From: CADEFX01 sp050260355
GTDB taxonomy: Bacteria > Pseudomonadota > Alphaproteobacteria > Rhizobiales > Hyphomicrobiaceae
DNA length: 14,825 bases
Reading direction: 5' to 3'
Assembly (NCBI GenBank): GCA_050260355.1
Contig: JBLNBZ010000146.1
Coordinates: 1 to 14,825 of the forward strand
Shown: in pieces, positions 1-6,302 of the stretch
Layout of the letters: each line of letters begins with the position of its first letter
How positions within the stretch are numbered: position 1 is the stretch's first letter
The notes under the pieces: model-generated
What the model was told of the DNA's origin: nothing
Databases searched by the model: none
What the model saw: the letters and a program-made list of their open reading frames with translations, nothing else
Program-made: the position numbers and the translations under genes

Positions 1-92
1 GATGACCGGGGACTGGCGGCCGGCAGTCCGTTCGTAGAGCGTGGGGCGGCAGGCGCCGCATCCCCGTCTCTTACAGGTCACGGCCCCTGCCG

Positions 93-113
93 CTCCGCCC
101 CACGTGGGCGGGG
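93..113 (-). terminator. GC-rich hairpin downstream of the ABC exporter gene
   Basis: An 8-bp stem (93-100 with 106-113, one T-G wobble) closes a 5-nt CACGT loop, about 65 bases past the stop of the minus-strand ABC gene. No T run follows on the minus strand, so it is at best a weak or factor-assisted terminator. A second small hairpin (10-15 with 24-29) lies beyond it. Bases 1-177 hold no gene I can support. Confidence 0.3.
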
Positions 114-177
114 AAGACGAACGACGACGTAACCCCTCGGGTCCAAGGGACCGCGAGGATGGGCGCGCTGCGCGCGT

Positions 178-2043
178 CTACTCGGCCGCCTCCTTGGCGA
201 GGAAGCCGCCGGACTGGCGCGCCCACAGCTCGGCATAAAGGCCGCCGCGCTGCAGCAGCTCGCCGTGACTGCCCTGCTCGACGATGCGGCCCTGGTCCAT
301 GATGACCAGCCGGTCCATGGCGGCGATGGTCGACAGCCGGTGCGCAATGGCAATCACCGTCTTGCCTTGCATCAGGTTGTAGAGCTGCTCCTGGATGGCC
401 GCCTCCACCTCGGAGTCGAGCGCGCTCGTGGCCTCGTCGAGCACCAGGATCGGCGCATTCTTGAGCAGCACGCGCGCGATGGCGACGCGCTGGCGCTGTC
501 CGCCGGACAGCTTCACGCCGCGCTCGCCGACATGGGCCCGATAGCTCCTGCGACCCTTCATGTCCTGAAGCCCCACGATGAAGTCGTGTGCCTGCGCCTT
601 CCTGGCTGCGGCGATGGCACCTGCCTCACCCGCGTCGGGGCGCCCGTAGAGCACGTTGTCGAGCACCGAGCGATGCATCAGCGAGGTGTCCTGCGTGACA
701 AGCCCGATCTGCGCGCGCAGGCTGTCCTGCGTCACGTGCGCGATGTCCTGCCCATCGATCAGGATGCGGCCGCTCTCCACGTCGTAGAAGCGCAAGAGCA
801 GGTTGACGAGCGTCGACTTGCCAGCGCCCGAGCGCCCCACCAGCCCGACCTTCTCGCCCGGCTTGATGTGCAGCGTCACATCGTGGATGACGCCGCCGCG
901 CCGTCCCTCTCCCGTGTCGAGCTGCTGGCCGTAATGGAAGCTCACGTGCTCGAAGCGGATGTCGCCTCGCAGCACCTGCAACGCAGCGCTGCCCGGCTTG
1001 TCGACCACGTCGTTGGGCCGGCTGATGGTCTCCATGCCCTCCTGCACGACGCCGAGGTTCTCGAAGATGCCGGCCACCACCCAGAGGATCCATCCCGACA
1101 TGGCGACGATGCGCATGACGAGCCCCGTCACCACGGCGATGGCGCCGATGCTGACCATGCTCTGGCTCCACAGCCAGATGGCGAGCCCGCTGGCGCCCGC
1201 GATCAGCAGGCCGTTGAGCGAGTAGAGCACCAGCTCCATCGCCGTCTGCACGCGCAGCGACGCCTGCCACTTGCTCATCTGCTCGGTGAGCGCAGCGCGC
1301 GCGTAGGCGTCCTCGCGCTCGGCGTGCGCGAACAGCTTGACGGTCAGGATGTTGGTGTAGGTGTCGACGATGCGGCCGACCAGCATCGAGCGCGCTTCCG
1401 AGGACTCCCACGAGCGCTGCTTGATCATCGGCACGAACGCGAACAGAACGACGATGTAGGCCACGAGCCAGATCACCAGCGGCCCGAGCAGCCAGGCATC
1501 GACGCTGAGGAAGATCACCGCCGCGCCGACCCACTGCACGCCGGCGTACCAGATCGAGTCGATCACCTGCACCACCGACTCGCGCAGGGACGAGGAGGCC
1601 TGCATCACCTTGTTGGCGACGCGGCCGGCAAAGTCGTTCTGGAAGAAGCCGAGGCTCTGGCGCAGCACATAGCGGTGCGTCAGCCAGCGCACGCGCACGG
1701 TCACCGGGGCGGCGATCATCTGGTTCTTGATGAGGTCGTGCACCGTCGAGACCAGCGGACGCGCGATGACGGCCACGAACCCCATCCACAGCAATTCCCT
1801 GCTGTGATCGGCAAAAAAGCGCTCCGGCGTCTCGGCAGCCTTCATCAGGTCGACGAGCTGGCCGATGAACGCCATCAGCGCCACCTCGATGACGGAGCCG
1901 AGAAAGCCGGCCACCAGCAGGGCTGCGAATGCCGGCCAGACCGGCTTGATAAAGTACAGGTAGTAGGCCAGCAGCGTATCGGGCGGCCTGGCCGGCGGGT
2001 CCTCCGGGAAGGCGGCGATCCGCGTCTCAAACCAGCGAAACAT
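178..2043 (-). CDS. ABC exporter half-transporter, fused membrane and ATPase domains
   Basis: A 621-residue type IV ABC exporter (MsbA/multidrug-lipid exporter-like) expected to act as a homodimer in the inner membrane. The N-terminal half (about residues 25-330) holds the transmembrane helices. The C-terminal ATPase domain shows Walker A GRSGAGKST at 403-411, the Q-loop glutamine at about 451, signature LSGGQ at 512-516, Walker B ILVLDE at 532-537 with the catalytic glutamate, and the H-loop histidine at 568. All key residues are present, so it should be active. I chose the ATG at 2043 because GAGGA lies 7 nt upstream; the in-frame TTG at 2049 would have no room for a ribosome binding site. 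The gene stands alone, divergent from hemF. The substrate cannot be read from the sequence; a lipid, drug or peptide is possible. Confidence 0.93.
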   Translation of the reverse strand: MFRWFETRIAAFPEDPPARPPDTLLAYYLYFIKPVWPAFAALLVAGFLGSVIEVALMAFIGQLVDLMKAAETPERFFADHSRELLWMGFVAVIARPLVSTVHDLIKNQMIAAPVTVRVRWLTHRYVLRQSLGFFQNDFAGRVANKVMQASSSLRESVVQVIDSIWYAGVQWVGAAVIFLSVDAWLLGPLVIWLVAYIVVLFAFVPMIKQRSWESSEARSMLVGRIVDTYTNILTVKLFAHAEREDAYARAALTEQMSKWQASLRVQTAMELVLYSLNGLLIAGASGLAIWLWSQSMVSIGAIAVVTGLVMRIVAMSGWILWVVAGIFENLGVVQEGMETISRPNDVVDKPGSAALQVLRGDIRFEHVSFHYGQQLDTGEGRRGGVIHDVTLHIKPGEKVGLVGRSGAGKSTLVNLLLRFYDVESGRILIDGQDIAHVTQDSLRAQIGLVTQDTSLMHRSVLDNVLYGRPDAGEAGAIAAARKAQAHDFIVGLQDMKGRRSYRAHVGERGVKLSGGQRQRVAIARVLLKNAPILVLDEATSALDSEVEAAIQEQLYNLMQGKTVIAIAHRLSTIAAMDRLVIMDQGRIVEQGSHGELLQRGGLYAELWARQSGGFLAKEAAE

Positions 2044-2218
2044 CGTCAAGTCCTCGAATTTTGGCCGCCGATCCTCGTTGCCTCATCCGCGAGGCAGAAG
2101 ATCGCACGCCGGTGGCCGGCGGTGCAGCAGGAACAATCGTCTAGGGTGCGGGCCTCGACCGGATGACAAAATCGGCGGCCGACGCGAGGGCGCGGTTGAC
2201 CGTCAGCGGTCGATGGCT

Positions 2219-2259
2219 TTGATCTCGATCATGGCGGCGGCCCCGCGAGCTGCTATATG
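2219..2259 (+). promoter_or_regulatory. Candidate FNR/FixK-type box and promoter for hemF
   Basis: Bases 2219-2232 read TTGATCTCGATCAT, matching the FNR/Anr/FixK consensus TTGAT-N4-ATCAA at 9 of 10 defined positions. A -10-like TATATG lies at 2254-2259, giving an inferred transcription start near 2266 and placing the box centre near -40.5, close to the -41.5 typical of class II activation. The hemF ATG follows at 2334. In Pseudomonas aeruginosa, hemF is known to be controlled by Anr/Dnr, which makes the role plausible. A chance match is possible, and the box could also affect the divergent ABC gene. Confidence 0.45.
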
Positions 2260-2333
2260 CGTCCAGCGTGGCGCCTCCTAGCACAGGGGCTCGGAAGACG
2301 CCAGCCCGGGTACTGCCGAGAAACCATGTCACG

Positions 2334-3230
2334 ATGATGACCGAAGTCCTCCTCGACGATCAAAAGGCACGCGCAAAGGCGTGGTTCGAAGCTCTGCGCG
2401 ACGATATCTGCGCCGCGCTCGAGCGTGTCGAGGATGATCTGCGCACATCGAGCGGCGCTCCGGCCGGCCGCTTCGCGCGCACGCCATGGCAGCGCACGGA
2501 TCACACCGGAGCCCCCGGCGGCGGCGGCATCATGAGCCTCATGCACGGCCGCGTGTTTGAGAAGGTGGGCGTGCACACGTCGACCGTGCACGGCGAGTTC
2601 GCGCCCGAGTTCCGTCAGCAGATCCCCGGCGCGGACGCCGATCCTCGTTTCTGGGCGTCCGGCATCTCGTTCATCGCCCATCCCGTGAACCCGCACGTGC
2701 CCACGGCGCACATGAACACGCGCCTCGTCGTCACGTCGAAGTGGTGGTTCGGCGGCGGGGCCGACCTGACGCCCATGCTCGACCGGCGCCGCACGCAGGA
2801 GGACGCCGATACGGCGAGCTTCCATTCCGCCATGCGCGCAGCGTGCGAGCCGCACGCCGTTGCCGACTACCAGCGCTACAGGACCTGGTGCGACGAGTAC
2901 TTCCATCTGCCGCACCGCAAGGAGATGCGCGGCGTGGGCGGCATCTTCTATGACTATCTGACGCCTGCCAAAGAGGCCGGCGGCTGGGACGCGGGCTTTG
3001 CCTTCACGCAGGACGTCGGCCGCGCCTTCCTGCAGGTCTATCCGGAGCTGGTCAGGCGCAACTTCGCATCGCCCTGGTCCGATGCGGAGCGAGAGGAGCA
3101 ACTGGTGCGCCGCGGACGCTACGTCGAGTTCAACCTGCTCTATGACCGCGGCACCGTGTTCGGCCTGAAGACCGGCGGCAACGTCGACGCCATCCTGTCG
3201 AGCCTGCCGCCGCTCGTGCGCTGGCCGTGA
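2334..3230 (+). CDS. hemF: Oxygen-dependent coproporphyrinogen III oxidase
   Basis: Catalyses the O2-dependent oxidative decarboxylation of coproporphyrinogen III to protoporphyrinogen IX in haem biosynthesis; a cytosolic dimer in known relatives. The 298-residue protein shows the family blocks in order: GGGGIMSLMHGRVFEKVGV (62-80), HPVNPHVPTAHMNTR (116-130), WWFGGGADLTP (137-147), EYFHLPHRKEMRGVGG (188-203) and YVEFNLLYDRGT (263-274). The four conserved histidines of the E. coli enzyme appear to correspond to H116, H126, H164 and H194. It stops at LVRWP, lacking the roughly 25-residue tail of E. coli HemF; I recall this short end from rhizobial homologues. The start is at the ATG pair 2334/2337, where family similarity begins; a GTG at 2268 would add 22 unconserved residues. 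The ribosome binding site is weak (GAGAA). A possible FNR-type box lies upstream. Confidence 0.95.
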   Translation: MMTEVLLDDQKARAKAWFEALRDDICAALERVEDDLRTSSGAPAGRFARTPWQRTDHTGAPGGGGIMSLMHGRVFEKVGVHTSTVHGEFAPEFRQQIPGADADPRFWASGISFIAHPVNPHVPTAHMNTRLVVTSKWWFGGGADLTPMLDRRRTQEDADTASFHSAMRAACEPHAVADYQRYRTWCDEYFHLPHRKEMRGVGGIFYDYLTPAKEAGGWDAGFAFTQDVGRAFLQVYPELVRRNFASPWSDAEREEQLVRRGRYVEFNLLYDRGTVFGLKTGGNVDAILSSLPPLVRWP

Positions 3231-3236
3231 TGGCTG

Positions 3237-3255
3237 GCGCGGCATTTTGCTGCGC
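3237..3255 (+). terminator. Hairpin just after hemF
   Basis: A 7-bp stem (3237-3243 with 3249-3255, one G-T wobble) with an ATTTT loop begins 6 bases after the hemF stop codon. The following bases are only mildly T-rich, so this is a possible weak terminator or mRNA 3' stabiliser. The rest of the spacer up to 3442 shows nothing else I can support. Confidence 0.35.
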
Positions 3256-3442
3256 TCTGCTGCCCGTCGTGTTGCGCTGACGCCAGCGGAAATCCTTCGC
3301 ACAGGTCAGTCGATATCCGTCACGTCCAGCCGTTATCCCTAAGGCTGTCTCAGCAATCCTCCTGACGGAACGCGCTCCGCCCTCGCGCGTTCGAGTGCAG
3401 TCCAAGGCATACGCGCAACTAACCCATCTTGGAGGCGCAATC

Positions 3443-3841
3443 ATGCGACGCCTGCTGCTGACGACGGCGACTGCAATGGCGGCCACGCTCGGTGGCGTGA
3501 GTGCCGGCTCCACTCAGCCCGGCTACCCCGACCCCTATGCGTCTGCATATGTCGACTATGGGTACAGGTATTACGTTCCGCCGGCTCCGCCTCCGGCCTA
3601 TCGCGAATATCGCTATAGCGAATACCGCGCCGGCCCTGTCGCGCCGGGGTACTACTATGCTCCTCCCAGAGCTTATGGCTACGTGGCTCCCAGAGCCTAT
3701 GGGTACGTGGCTTCCAGAACCTATGGGTACGTGACGACCTATTCCGGCTATGGCTATCGGCCCGACTATCCGCCCGGAGGCTGCGGCCTCTATCGCTTCT
3801 GGCGCGACGGGCGCTGCTTTGATGCCCGCTGGGGCTGGTAG
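3443..3841 (+). CDS. Small secreted Tyr/Gly/Pro-rich repeat protein
   Basis: A 132-residue protein with an N-terminal signal peptide (basic MRR, hydrophobic stretch, likely cleavage around residues 20-23). The mature part contains about 25 tyrosines, prolines in runs, and three tandem 8-residue repeats of the form (P/S)R(A/T)YGYV(A/T) at 75-98. The C-terminus has a compact cysteine-containing block, GGCGLYRFW then GRCFDARWGW (112-132; cysteines at 114 and 125), of a kind common in small exported rhizobial proteins. The ATG at 3443 is set by GGAGG at 3431-3435, 7 nt upstream; a longer reading frame from 3395 would bury the signal peptide. The gene is monocistronic and convergent with the metallo-hydrolase. 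Function unknown. A surface or periplasmic, possibly structural or adhesive, role is inference from composition only. Confidence 0.75.
   Translation: MRRLLLTTATAMAATLGGVSAGSTQPGYPDPYASAYVDYGYRYYVPPAPPPAYREYRYSEYRAGPVAPGYYYAPPRAYGYVAPRAYGYVASRTYGYVTTYSGYGYRPDYPPGGCGLYRFWRDGRCFDARWGW
3665..3736 (+). repeat. Three tandem 24-bp coding repeats
   Basis: Three direct 24-bp units encode the repeated (P/S)R(A/T)YGYV(A/T) octapeptide of the secreted Tyr-rich protein. The units differ by only a few bases, which suggests recent expansion or slippage. Copy number may vary between strains. Confidence 0.85.
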
Positions 3842-3920
3842 ACGCATCGCGAAAGTGGCCATCGGCGCTCCGCACGGGTCCTCGAGGCCGCCTGCGCTCT
3901 GCGCCGCTGCCTTCCCGCTC

Positions 3921-4799
3921 CTACCAGCGCTGCTGCCAGGCCTCCGGCACGAACGCAAATCCGTCTCCGCGCCGGGCGATGTAACCGAAGCCGGGGAAAT
4001 GCAGGTGCATGCCCGTGACCAGCAGCCGGTCGCTCGCGGCCATGTCGAGGATGCGCCTGCGCGAGGCGGCGGCGGACACAGGGTCGGTATCGAAGTCGAT
4101 GGTCACGTCCGGCCGCGCGATCTGGACCTCGGGAATGTGCACCGTGTCTCCCCAAATCAGCAGCTGGTCCGCCCCGGACGACACCAGGAAGCCGCAGTGG
4201 CCGGGCGTGTGACCATGCGCCGGGATCGCAGTGATGCCCGGCGCCACCTCGCCCTGGCGGAACGTGCGCATGCGCCCGCGATATGGCGCCATCTGCTCGC
4301 GCGCCTGCTGGAAGAACAGGCGCTTCTGCCGCTCCGTGCCGCGCGCCATGGCCGCATCGTCGTCCCAGTGGCGCGGCTCGTTCTCGTGCACGACGAGCTC
4401 GGCATTGGGATAGTTCGGGCGTCCGGTGGTCATGTCGGTCAGGCCCGCGGAATGATCCGGATGCATGTGCGTGAGCAGGACCGTGTCGATGCTCGCAGGA
4501 TCGATGCCGGCGATGGCGAGATTGCGCAGCAGATGCCCCGCTGTGTCGCCCAGATAGTTGCCGGACCCGGTCTCGACCAGGATCGTGCGCGTGGCCGACC
4601 GGATCACGAAAGCATTGACCGATATCAGCACGCCGGGACGGAAGGCTTCGACCAGCAGCCGCTGCGCCTCCTCGACCGTGACCGACCGCAGAAGCTCGAG
4701 CGAGCGCTCGAGCGTGCCGTCGCTCAGCGCGGTCACGACGAGATCGCCGATGCGGCGGTGATAGACGGGCGGGATTTGCTGCTGCGGAAGCGTTGGCAT
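3921..4799 (-). CDS. Metallo-beta-lactamase-fold hydrolase
   Basis: A 292-residue MBL-fold protein with a complete dinuclear-zinc ligand set: THMHPDHSAG (H111, H113, D115, H116), GHTPGH (H197), GD (D218) and MHLHFPG (H265). The arrangement resembles MBL-fold hydrolases of the methyl-parathion-hydrolase/lactonase type, but the substrate cannot be assigned. No signal peptide is present in the chosen form, so it is probably cytosolic. The start at ATG 4799 is supported by AGGAGAGG just upstream; the longer frame from 4904 adds 35 residues without family character. It lies 144 bp downstream of, and in the same direction as, the DUF1236 gene, with a stable hairpin between them, so co-transcription is uncertain. 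The stop is 79 bp from the convergent Tyr-rich gene. Confidence 0.88.
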   Translation of the reverse strand: MPTLPQQQIPPVYHRRIGDLVVTALSDGTLERSLELLRSVTVEEAQRLLVEAFRPGVLISVNAFVIRSATRTILVETGSGNYLGDTAGHLLRNLAIAGIDPASIDTVLLTHMHPDHSAGLTDMTTGRPNYPNAELVVHENEPRHWDDDAAMARGTERQKRLFFQQAREQMAPYRGRMRTFRQGEVAPGITAIPAHGHTPGHCGFLVSSGADQLLIWGDTVHIPEVQIARPDVTIDFDTDPVSAAASRRRILDMAASDRLLVTGMHLHFPGFGYIARRGDGFAFVPEAWQQRW

Positions 4800-4817
4800 C
4801 GACGGTCCTCTCCTGAT

Positions 4818-4851
4818 CTGCGGGGCCTGCCGGTGGCGACTCGCCCCGCAG
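4818..4851 (-). other. Perfect 9-bp inverted repeat in the leader of the MBL gene
   Basis: CTGCGGGGC (4818-4826) pairs perfectly with GCCCCGCAG (4843-4851) around a 16-nt loop. On the minus strand the hairpin ends only a few bases before the ribosome binding site of the MBL hydrolase, and lies about 90 bases past the stop of the DUF1236 gene. It has no T run after it. It may be a 5' leader structure affecting translation or an attenuating structure between the two genes; the sequence alone cannot decide. Confidence 0.4.
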
Positions 4852-4943
4852 TCGCAACACGAGCCACGGCCTACGCTAACTACGCCGCTGCTGCCATAAA
4901 TCAAGGTGTAAGGATCAACAGCGAGCTGAGAGGGGGCATCCGA

Positions 4944-6014
4944 TCAGCCGCCGGCGCCCGCTCCATCGATGATGAGCACGACCTCGCGCGTTCGCGGCTC
5001 CACGATGACGATCTTGTGGTCGACGACCACGAAGCGGAGCCCTCGCAGCTTCTGCACGCGGCGCAAGACGATTGGCGGAAAGTTGTAGAGCTCGACGCCC
5101 TTCGGCACCGCTGCCCCGAGCGCCAGGCCGATGCTGACTGGCGCCGGCGGGAAGTCCGGAGAGATGCTGCCGCGCACGAGCGCGATCTGCTCGGGGGTGA
5201 GATCCAGCGCCAGCACCGGCCGCGACCCGCCGCCTCCATAGAACGGGATGGGCCCTGCATCGAGCATGTCGACGATCTCGTAGGACGCAGGATCGACGAT
5301 ATAGGGCGTGTCGTCGATCACGACGTAACGATAGGCGGCGTAGGCCGGAATGAGAGCAATGATGGCCGGCGAGAACCGGTGAAGCCGGACACGCCGCGGA
5401 ATTCGCGATCCGATGCGGTGCGCGAAGCGCGGCTTGACGAGCCGTCCGCGGCGCAGGTCGAGGTTCTTGCGAAGCTCGGCGCGCTGTGCGTCGGTGAGCC
5501 CTGCCCTTGTGGCACGGGCCGCCTGCTGGCGGCTCTGCACGAGCGTCCCGGGCGCGGTGGTGGGTCCGCGTCGGCGCGCCGCCTGCGCCCGGTTGAGCGC
5601 TCGACCGCCACCCGCCTGCACGGGTGGGGGCGGACGTGCGCGCTGCCGTCTCGACGTCACACCTTGGTTGAGCTGCGGCCCTCGCCGCAGTTGTCCCTGC
5701 GGGATGGATCGGCGTGTGATGGTGGCACCGCGCCGCGCGGCGGCTCGAGGCGTGGTCGTGATGCGCGGGCCCACCGTTCGCGGCGCGAGCCGCGGCAGGC
5801 GCTGCATCTGCGGCAGGCGTTGGTATTGCGGGATGCGCTGAAATTGCGGCGCGCGCTGGAGCTGCGGCGGAGCCCGCGGTACTTGCACGCCCCGTGGCAC
5901 CGGCCGAGCCTGAAACTGAAGAGCGCGCTGGTCGCGGCCAACCTGGCCCGCGGCAGAGCCGGCCATGCTCAGGGCCAGCAGCCCCGAGAGCCCAGCGATG
6001 GCAACGGATCGCAT
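4944..6014 (-). CDS. Secreted, highly basic DUF1236 protein
   Basis: A 356-residue exported protein. Residues 1-23 form a signal peptide (likely cut near SAAG-Q). Residues 50-73 hold four six-residue repeats of the type PQ(L/F/Y/M)QR(A/I/L). A long Arg/Gln/Pro-rich, low-complexity basic region runs to about residue 210. The C-terminal 268-350 matches the DUF1236 pattern (LTPEQ, VPKGVELYNFP, RFVVVDHKIVIVEPRTREVV). A second related motif, YRYVVIDDTPYIVDPASYEIVDML in outline, occurs at 228-251, so the domain looks partly duplicated. The start at ATG 6014 is supported by AGGAGGA immediately upstream; an alternative start at 6038 would spoil the signal peptide. Function unknown; DUF1236 proteins are small periplasmic or envelope proteins in rhizobia. 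Binding to anionic envelope polymers is an inference from the charge. Confidence 0.82.
   Translation of the reverse strand: MRSVAIAGLSGLLALSMAGSAAGQVGRDQRALQFQARPVPRGVQVPRAPPQLQRAPQFQRIPQYQRLPQMQRLPRLAPRTVGPRITTTPRAAARRGATITRRSIPQGQLRRGPQLNQGVTSRRQRARPPPPVQAGGGRALNRAQAARRRGPTTAPGTLVQSRQQAARATRAGLTDAQRAELRKNLDLRRGRLVKPRFAHRIGSRIPRRVRLHRFSPAIIALIPAYAAYRYVVIDDTPYIVDPASYEIVDMLDAGPIPFYGGGGSRPVLALDLTPEQIALVRGSISPDFPPAPVSIGLALGAAVPKGVELYNFPPIVLRRVQKLRGLRFVVVDHKIVIVEPRTREVVLIIDGAGAGG
5796..5867 (-). repeat. Four 18-bp coding repeats in the DUF1236 gene
   Basis: Four imperfect 18-bp units encode the hexapeptide PQ-x-QR-x at residues 50-73 of the DUF1236 protein. Related partial units (QFQARP, PRL) flank them, suggesting the array was longer and has decayed. 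Confidence 0.75.
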
Positions 6015-6099
6015 AGTTCCTCCTGGTCTGGCGATCACAACGCCCCTAGCTGAACGCGGTTCCGGCTGCGTCAGTCCGCCATGCCTTTTTTCGACGAAA

Positions 6100-6111
6100 G
6101 TGTAGACACTC
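6100..6111. promoter_or_regulatory. Palindromic operator candidate, copy A
   Basis: AGTGT-AG-ACACT, a perfect 5+5 dyad preceded by AA, shared at 13 of 14 bases (6098-6111) with a second copy at 6252-6265. This copy lies about 85 bases upstream of the DUF1236 start on the minus strand, so the pair could serve both divergent genes. The binding protein is unknown and no regulator gene lies next to it in the window. Confidence 0.5.
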
Positions 6112-6253
6112 GTGAAGACGCTCCAGTCGTCTCAAAGCAACCGCCCGGCTCCCATCTGGTGCATAAATCCGTCGCACAACATGGCCCTTTGCACGTGTCC
6201 AAAGCTCGCAGCATGCCAGCCGCGCCCTTGATTTCGACCGCGCGGTCCAGCAA

Positions 6254-6265
6254 AGTGTGGACACT
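6254..6265. promoter_or_regulatory. Palindromic operator candidate, copy B
   Basis: AGTGT-GG-ACACT, 37 bases before the ATG of the solute-binding protein. A -10-like TAGAAT begins at its last base (6265-6270), so a protein bound here could block RNA polymerase; no good -35 is visible. Centre-to-centre distance to copy A is 154 bp. Between the copies I see no convincing gene. Confidence 0.55.
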
Positions 6266-6302
6266 AGAATTATGAAAGCGCCCAATCAGGAGGAAGCGCC
6301 AC

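Noticed and set aside
265..2166. Long plus-strand open frame of 633 codons opposite the ABC exporter
   Set aside because: It is His/Asp/Arg-rich low-complexity sequence, antisense to a gene with all ABC motifs; a typical shadow of GC-rich codon usage.
2253..3302. Minus-strand open frame opposite hemF
   Set aside because: hemF is unambiguous, and the antisense frame has shadow composition.
3750..6053. Plus-strand open frame of 767 codons spanning the MBL and DUF1236 genes
   Set aside because: It runs antisense through two supported genes, has shadow composition and no recognisable domain.
6081..6275. Short plus-strand open frame between the two palindromes
   Set aside because: No ribosome binding site, and it overlaps the inferred operator and promoter region.
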